DNA from: Oscillospiraceae bacterium
Lineage (GTDB): Bacteria; Bacillota; Clostridia; Oscillospirales; Ruminococcaceae
Direction of reading: 5' to 3'
Assembly: GCA_029098085.1 (NCBI GenBank)
Contig: JAQXNQ010000359.1
Location: forward strand, 1-9,424
Length of the DNA: 9,424 nucleotides
The notes under the pieces were generated by a model. It was not told the DNA's origin and did not search any database. It worked only from the letters and a program-made list of their open reading frames with translations. This document shows positions 6,742 to 9,424 of the stretch, one piece after another (the first letter of the stretch is position 1; each line of letters opens with the position of its first letter). Position numbers and translations under genes: made by a program.

Positions 6742-7787
6742 AACAGCATCCCTCCCAGATACAGGAGTGCGGTCAGCCCGCCCAGCAGGACGAAGAACCA
6801 TCCCACCGCCCGCTTGACCGAAACGGGCAGGGTGCCGATCAGCTTGCCGGTCTGACCGTTCATGGCAAAATGATACTCCTTGCCGCCGTAGGTGGAAACC
6901 AGCAGCCAGACCGGCAGCAGGGCGTAGGAAGCCTTCCGGGTGTTCAGGTCGAAGTTGCGGCGGTTGACCTGCACGCTGGCAAAGCCGGTCATGGTGCTGC
7001 GCAGCTCCGCCTCGCAGGTGGCCTTCATCCGCTCCTCCACCCGGCTGTAGCAGGCATGGTCATCCACATCGTACCGCTCGGCCAGGTAGCCGGACAGATA
7101 GGCGGTGGAAAAGGGTTCCAGGGCGCTGTAATCATAGGGCTCGATGGAGTCCATCATGGCATCGTCCATCTTGGAAGAGCCGTCGGCGGGCACCCGTCTG
7201 AACTGCATCCGTCCCGAGCGCACCAGATGGTAATGATCGGTTTTGGTGTAGCGGTATTTGCTGTCGCTCCAGGTGGTGACCTGCTGAGCGCTGGCGGCCA
7301 GCTGGCCGTTTGCCCTGCAGTCGTAGAGCCAGAAGGGCACATAAACGCCGGTGATCTTCTCCAGCCGATCGGGAGACATGAAGCTGCGGGGCACCAGCGG
7401 CTTGCGGTGGCAGAGCTTCAGATAGGCCGCCACGGCGTCCTCCTTTTTGGTCCGGAACGGGATCACCAGATCGGGGCGGAATTCTCCCTGCAGCTGCCGG
7501 GTCAGGATGGCCGGATTCTGGCAGAAGACGCAGAAGGTGGCCGCCGTGGTGTCGTCGGTGACGATCTCGGCGCCGCACTGAGGACAGACATAGGCCCGCA
7601 GCCGTTCGCTGCCCGGCAGCTCCTCTTCCCGGGTGTCCTCTGCCGGTTTCTCCGGCTCCGGCGGCACATCGTCCAGCTCCTCCAGCGAAAAGGAGGAGAG
7701 GCAGTATTCGCAGTCCCACCGCTGGCTGTCGCTGCTGAAGGTCAGGGGCGCGCCGCACCGGGGGCATTGATAGGTTTTAACTTCCAT
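6738..7787 (-). CDS. Zinc-ribbon protein with C-terminal membrane anchor
   Basis: A 349-residue protein. Two Cys4 zinc ribbons lie at the N-terminus: C8/C11 with C26/C29, and C68/C71 with C86/C89, joined by an acidic, proline-rich linker (36-60). A long soluble domain follows, containing VPFWLYDC and, near the C-terminus, YHFAMNGQTGKLIGTLPV. A single hydrophobic segment (about 328-348) ends the protein, so the bulk should be cytoplasmic and membrane-tethered. This resembles the family often annotated as TFIIB-type zinc-ribbon-containing protein in Clostridia, sometimes mislabelled as a helicase on the ribbon alone; no helicase motif is visible. ATG 7787 has GAAAGGA (7794-7800) 6 nt away; an in-frame TTG at 7811 lacks a site and is rejected. 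It is the first gene of the four-gene unit, and its stop overlaps the TPM gene start. Function unknown. Confidence 0.83.
   Translation of the reverse strand: MEVKTYQCPRCGAPLTFSSDSQRWDCEYCLSSFSLEELDDVPPEPEKPAEDTREEELPGSERLRAYVCPQCGAEIVTDDTTAATFCVFCQNPAILTRQLQGEFRPDLVIPFRTKKEDAVAAYLKLCHRKPLVPRSFMSPDRLEKITGVYVPFWLYDCRANGQLAASAQQVTTWSDSKYRYTKTDHYHLVRSGRMQFRRVPADGSSKMDDAMMDSIEPYDYSALEPFSTAYLSGYLAERYDVDDHACYSRVEERMKATCEAELRSTMTGFASVQVNRRNFDLNTRKASYALLPVWLLVSTYGGKEYHFAMNGQTGKLIGTLPVSVKRAVGWFFVLLGGLTALLYLGGMLF
6750..6756 (-). promoter_or_regulatory. Ribosome binding site for the TTG start of the TPM gene
   Basis: The minus strand reads GGGAGGG, 8 nt before TTG 6741, inside the end of the zinc-ribbon gene. 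This site and the signal peptide that follows decide the TTG start. The TTGA overlap of start and stop suggests reinitiation by terminating ribosomes. Confidence 0.8.
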
Positions 7788-7979
7788 GGGATGTCCTTTC
7801 GCAGCAGGCAAAGCCGGCCGTCTCCTCCCGGCAGGGGCGGAAAACGGCTGATGCCTGCAAAAAAACTTACTGGGTCATGCTGTCTCCTCTCAAGGCCGGT
7901 GAAAGCGGTTTTGGTCTGTCCGCTTTTGATCAGAACCGGACTTTGAGGAAAACCGTCTTTTTGAAAAACAGGTTCAGCT
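7788..7979 (-). promoter_or_regulatory. Structured 5' leader of the zinc-ribbon/TPM/glpK/VOC operon
   Basis: About 190 nt lie between the predicted transcription start and ATG 7787. A nested hairpin can form from CCGGT/ACCGG (7896-7900 with 7935-7939) around a 7-bp arm pair (7902-7908 with 7920-7926). A competing 7-bp pairing (7906-7912 with 7949-7955) uses overlapping bases, so the two are mutually exclusive. A further hairpin (7804-7810 with 7852-7858, plus inner pairs) sits just before the ribosome site. A micro-ORF (7867-7878, Met-Thr-Gln) lies between these structures. I recognise no known riboswitch class; the pairing is by eye and regulation is inferred. Confidence 0.45.
7867..7878 (-). 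other. Possible three-codon leader micro-ORF (Met-Thr-Gln-stop)
   Basis: On the minus strand ATG ACC CAG TAA follows AGGAG at 5 nt and is followed by seven T. It would fit a ribosome-stalling leader peptide, but such a short ORF can arise by chance. A near-copy of its ribosome site with flanks occurs at 7817-7829 without a start codon. Confidence 0.25.
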
Positions 7980-7985
7980 GTATCC

Positions 7986-8014
7986 AGTATAGCACAGGCA
8001 AACGAAAAATTCAA
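7986..8014 (-). promoter_or_regulatory. Sigma-A-type promoter for the zinc-ribbon operon
   Basis: On the minus strand TTGAAT (8009-8014) is followed after 17 nt by TATACT (7986-7991) with an extended TG at 7993-7994. The -35 matches the consensus at four of six positions and the -10 at five of six. It stands just downstream of the terminator of the preceding unit and points at the operon 7787-3568. Confidence 0.82.
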
Positions 8015-8048
8015 CAAAAATCCATTCTCTGCAGGCCGGAAAAGAGAC

Positions 8049-8083
8049 AAAAAAACAGGCAGTGCGGATACCCGGCTGCCTGT
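8049..8083 (-). terminator. Rho-independent terminator for the ATL/HAD unit
   Basis: On the minus strand an 8-bp stem ACAGGCAG/CTGCCTGT (8076-8083 with 8055-8062) encloses a short inner CGG/CCG pair and is followed by seven T (8049-8055). It lies 130 nt after the HAD gene stop and 35 nt before the next -35 box. Confidence 0.88.
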
Positions 8084-8212
8084 AAAGCTGTGTGCGCAGG
8101 GAATGGAATCCGGTTAGATCCCACAGCGTGTCGCTGAAGTGAGCAAAGCGTTTCGGAAAACCGTGCCCTTCGGTCGCTCAAAAATTGGCCCGGGTTGAAC
8201 TCATTTCCTTTT
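8084..8212. other. Unexplained spacer between the HAD gene and its terminator
   Basis: About 130 nt with no convincing gene on either strand. It holds short dyads: a 5-bp hairpin CAGCG/CGCTG with a TGT loop (8124-8136), a CGG-AAAA-CCG hairpin near 8154-8163, and a GAGC (8141-8144)/GCTC (8175-8178) pair. It would form the 3' untranslated region of the HAD transcript. A degenerate intergenic repeat is possible but cannot be shown from one copy. Confidence 0.4.
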
Positions 8213-8998
8213 TTATCTTCCCGCGGCCTGAATGATCCGGGCCGCGCCCTCCGCAAAACCCCGCCCGCCGCGGTTTTCGGTGACAAAGGCAGGCGGAGCT
8301 TCCAGTGAGGACAGGAAGGGCCGGATGTTGGCCACTCCGGCACTCAGGGGGAAAAACCGGAACATGGGCTCGTCGTTGGGAGAATCGCCGAAGAAAAAAA
8401 CCTTCTTCCGGATGTCTGTCTCGCCGAAGATTTTCTCCAAAAACAGCCGGGCCATAGACACCTTGTCATAATCGCCGAACCAGGTGTTCACATGAATGGA
8501 GCTGATCTTGGCCACCGCTCCGAAGGACTCGCAGATGGCCTTGATCTGCCGGGCGGCCTCCAGCCCCAGCCGGGGCTCGTCCTCATTGAAATCGATGGCC
8601 AGGTCGCAGATCCGGTAGTGCTGATCCTTGGACACCCGGCAGCCGGGTACGCCGGCGAGACAGGCGTTCCGGATCTCCTCCAGCCTTTCACTCAGCCGCT
8701 GCCGGGGCACCGATGGGTGGAAGAAGCGCTCCTTGCGGGGGCCGTCGAAATAGTCCACAAAGGCGCCGTTTTCGCCGATGACGGCGTCCACCGGCCACTG
8801 GCGCAGGATCATGTCGCACCAGCCGGCGGGCCGTCCGGTGACCGGGATGACCCGGAAGCCTGCGTCGTGCAGCGCCCAGAGGGCGGCATAGGCTTCGGGC
8901 AGCAGCTTGCCTTCATCGGTGATGGTGTCGTCGATGTCGTGGAGGATATAGCGGATGGAGGACGCTTCCTCCGGGGTCAGGGTGTCAATGGGTCGCAA
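8213..8998 (-). CDS. HAD-superfamily (IIB, Cof-like) hydrolase
   Basis: A 261-residue protein with all four HAD motifs. Motif I is DIDDT (21-25, D21 nucleophile and D23 general acid), motif II T54 in PVTGRP, motif III K179 and motif IV GDSPNDE (204-210). The insert between motifs II and III is a large C2 cap, as in type IIB sugar-phosphate and phospholipid-type phosphatases. It is a probable cytoplasmic Mg-dependent phosphatase; the substrate is not predictable. The start is uncertain: TTG 8998 gives an N-terminus that fits relatives and has AGGAG (9009-9013) 10 nt away. An ATG at 9005 is out of frame and reads MTVATH then stop. The gene overlaps the upstream ATL-like gene by 22 nt, so the two are coexpressed. 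The terminator lies 130 nt downstream. Confidence 0.88.
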   Translation of the reverse strand: MRPIDTLTPEEASSIRYILHDIDDTITDEGKLLPEAYAALWALHDAGFRVIPVTGRPAGWCDMILRQWPVDAVIGENGAFVDYFDGPRKERFFHPSVPRQRLSERLEEIRNACLAGVPGCRVSKDQHYRICDLAIDFNEDEPRLGLEAARQIKAICESFGAVAKISSIHVNTWFGDYDKVSMARLFLEKIFGETDIRKKVFFFGDSPNDEPMFRFFPLSAGVANIRPFLSSLEAPPAFVTENRGGRGFAEGAARIIQAAGR

Positions 8999-9424
8999 CG
9001 GTCATTCTCTCCTTTTCCGGGAATCTCTTCGGGGGTGAAGAGGCTCTGCTCATAATCCTGGACATAAAACCGCAGCCGGGTGCGGCCCCGGGTCAGGACG
9101 GTATGCCCCTCTGCCTCCAGCAGCGCCTTCTGGGCCTCTTCGCCGCCGGGATACTTGGGGTTCAGCTCTCCCCCGGCCTTCAGCACCCGCCACCAGGGAA
9201 TCGGATCCTCCTGCCGCTGCTCGCTGGCCCAGGCCGCGATGGAGACAAAGATGCCGGCAGTGATGGGGTCGGTGAAGTCTGCGCCGTTTTGGGCGGCAAA
9301 CAGCGCCCGGATCTGCCCCACTGTCATGACCCTGCCCCGGGGAATCTGCCGGATGATCCGGTCATAGTCCAGAGGCGGGGCGAAATACATCCGGCTGCCG
9401 CCGTACTTTTCGATGGAGGCGGGG
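8977..9424 (-). CDS. MGMT-family DNA-binding domain protein, alkyltransferase-like (5' end outside window)
   Basis: The frame ends at 8977 and stays open to base 9424. An ATG at 9390 exists, but it has no ribosome site and the residues before it (ASIEKYGGSR) look like coding sequence, so the true start is probably beyond the edge. 148 residues are visible. The fold matches the C-terminal DNA-binding domain of O6-alkylguanine-DNA alkyltransferases: the helix-turn-helix region follows IPRGRVMTVGQIRALF, and the LLEAEGH segment is typical. The active-site PCHR motif is replaced by PWWR (followed by VLKAGGEL), so the methyl-accepting cysteine is missing. This is the hallmark of alkyltransferase-like (ATL) proteins, which bind O6-alkylguanine lesions and hand them to nucleotide excision repair; known ATLs usually carry PWHR. 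A lesion-sensing role is inferred. It overlaps the HAD gene by 22 nt. Confidence 0.83.
   Translation of the reverse strand, partial: PASIEKYGGSRMYFAPPLDYDRIIRQIPRGRVMTVGQIRALFAAQNGADFTDPITAGIFVSIAAWASEQRQEDPIPWWRVLKAGGELNPKYPGGEEAQKALLEAEGHTVLTRGRTRLRFYVQDYEQSLFTPEEIPGKGENDRCDPLTP
9009..9013 (-). promoter_or_regulatory. Ribosome binding site for the HAD gene, within the ATL-like CDS
   Basis: The minus strand reads AAAAGGAGAGA around this core. It is 3 nt from an out-of-frame ATG (9003-9005) and 10 nt from the in-frame TTG (8998), so initiation at TTG is probably weak or depends on translation of the upstream gene. Confidence 0.55.

Noticed and set aside
6738..7787. Calling the zinc-ribbon protein a helicase or transcription factor
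   Set aside because: Only the zinc ribbons resemble those proteins. There is no Walker or DNA-binding domain, and a C-terminal membrane segment is present.
7877..8137. 86-residue + strand frame across the intergenic region
   Set aside because: It crosses a minus-strand promoter and terminator, has no ribosome site, and its composition is not like a protein family.

Overview
The window is a gene-dense, GC-rich stretch of bacterial chromosome. The gene repertoire, AGGAGG-type ribosome sites and sigma-A-like promoters with extended -10 boxes suggest a Gram-positive gut anaerobe of the class Clostridia, probably Oscillospirales (Faecalibacterium/Gemmiger/Dysosmobacter-like). The taxonomic placement is inference from protein style, not a search result. 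I see no mobile element, CRISPR array, rRNA or tRNA.

Layout. (1) 1-1375, + strand: the 3' end of a Gfo/Idh/MocA oxidoreductase, followed 31 nt later by a sugar phosphate isomerase/epimerase TIM barrel. This looks like a sugar or polyol catabolic pair, and it is closed by a strong terminator at 1404-1437. (2) 1469-3480, + strand: a monocistronic TetM/EF-G-like translation GTPase with its own promoter, which carries a dyad across the -35/-10 spacer. (3) 3513-3550: a bidirectional terminator shared by the two convergent units. (4) 3568-7787, - strand: a four-gene cluster, in transcription order a zinc-ribbon membrane protein, a tandem TPM-domain secreted/membrane protein, glycerol kinase (glpK) and a VOC/glyoxalase-fold protein. 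Gaps are a 4-nt overlap, then 23 nt and 19 nt, so one transcript is likely. It is driven by a good promoter at 7986-8014 with a leader of about 190 nt that can form alternative hairpins. (5) 8049-9424, - strand: an MGMT-like alkyltransferase-like protein (cut by the window edge) overlapping a HAD-IIB hydrolase by 22 nt, then about 130 nt of unexplained spacer and a terminator.

How the genes work together. The first pair probably interconverts and oxidises a sugar or polyol. glpK phosphorylates glycerol to glycerol-3-phosphate, but no glpF, glpD or glpO is visible here. The zinc-ribbon and TPM proteins look translationally coupled (TTGA overlap) and probably act together at the membrane, function unknown. 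The ATL/HAD pair looks like housekeeping repair or phosphatase functions. Most of the window is ordinary. The points worth a second look are the TetM-like GTPase without the usual tetracycline-displacing loop, the dyad in its promoter, the structured leader of the zinc-ribbon operon, and the glpK allostery differences.
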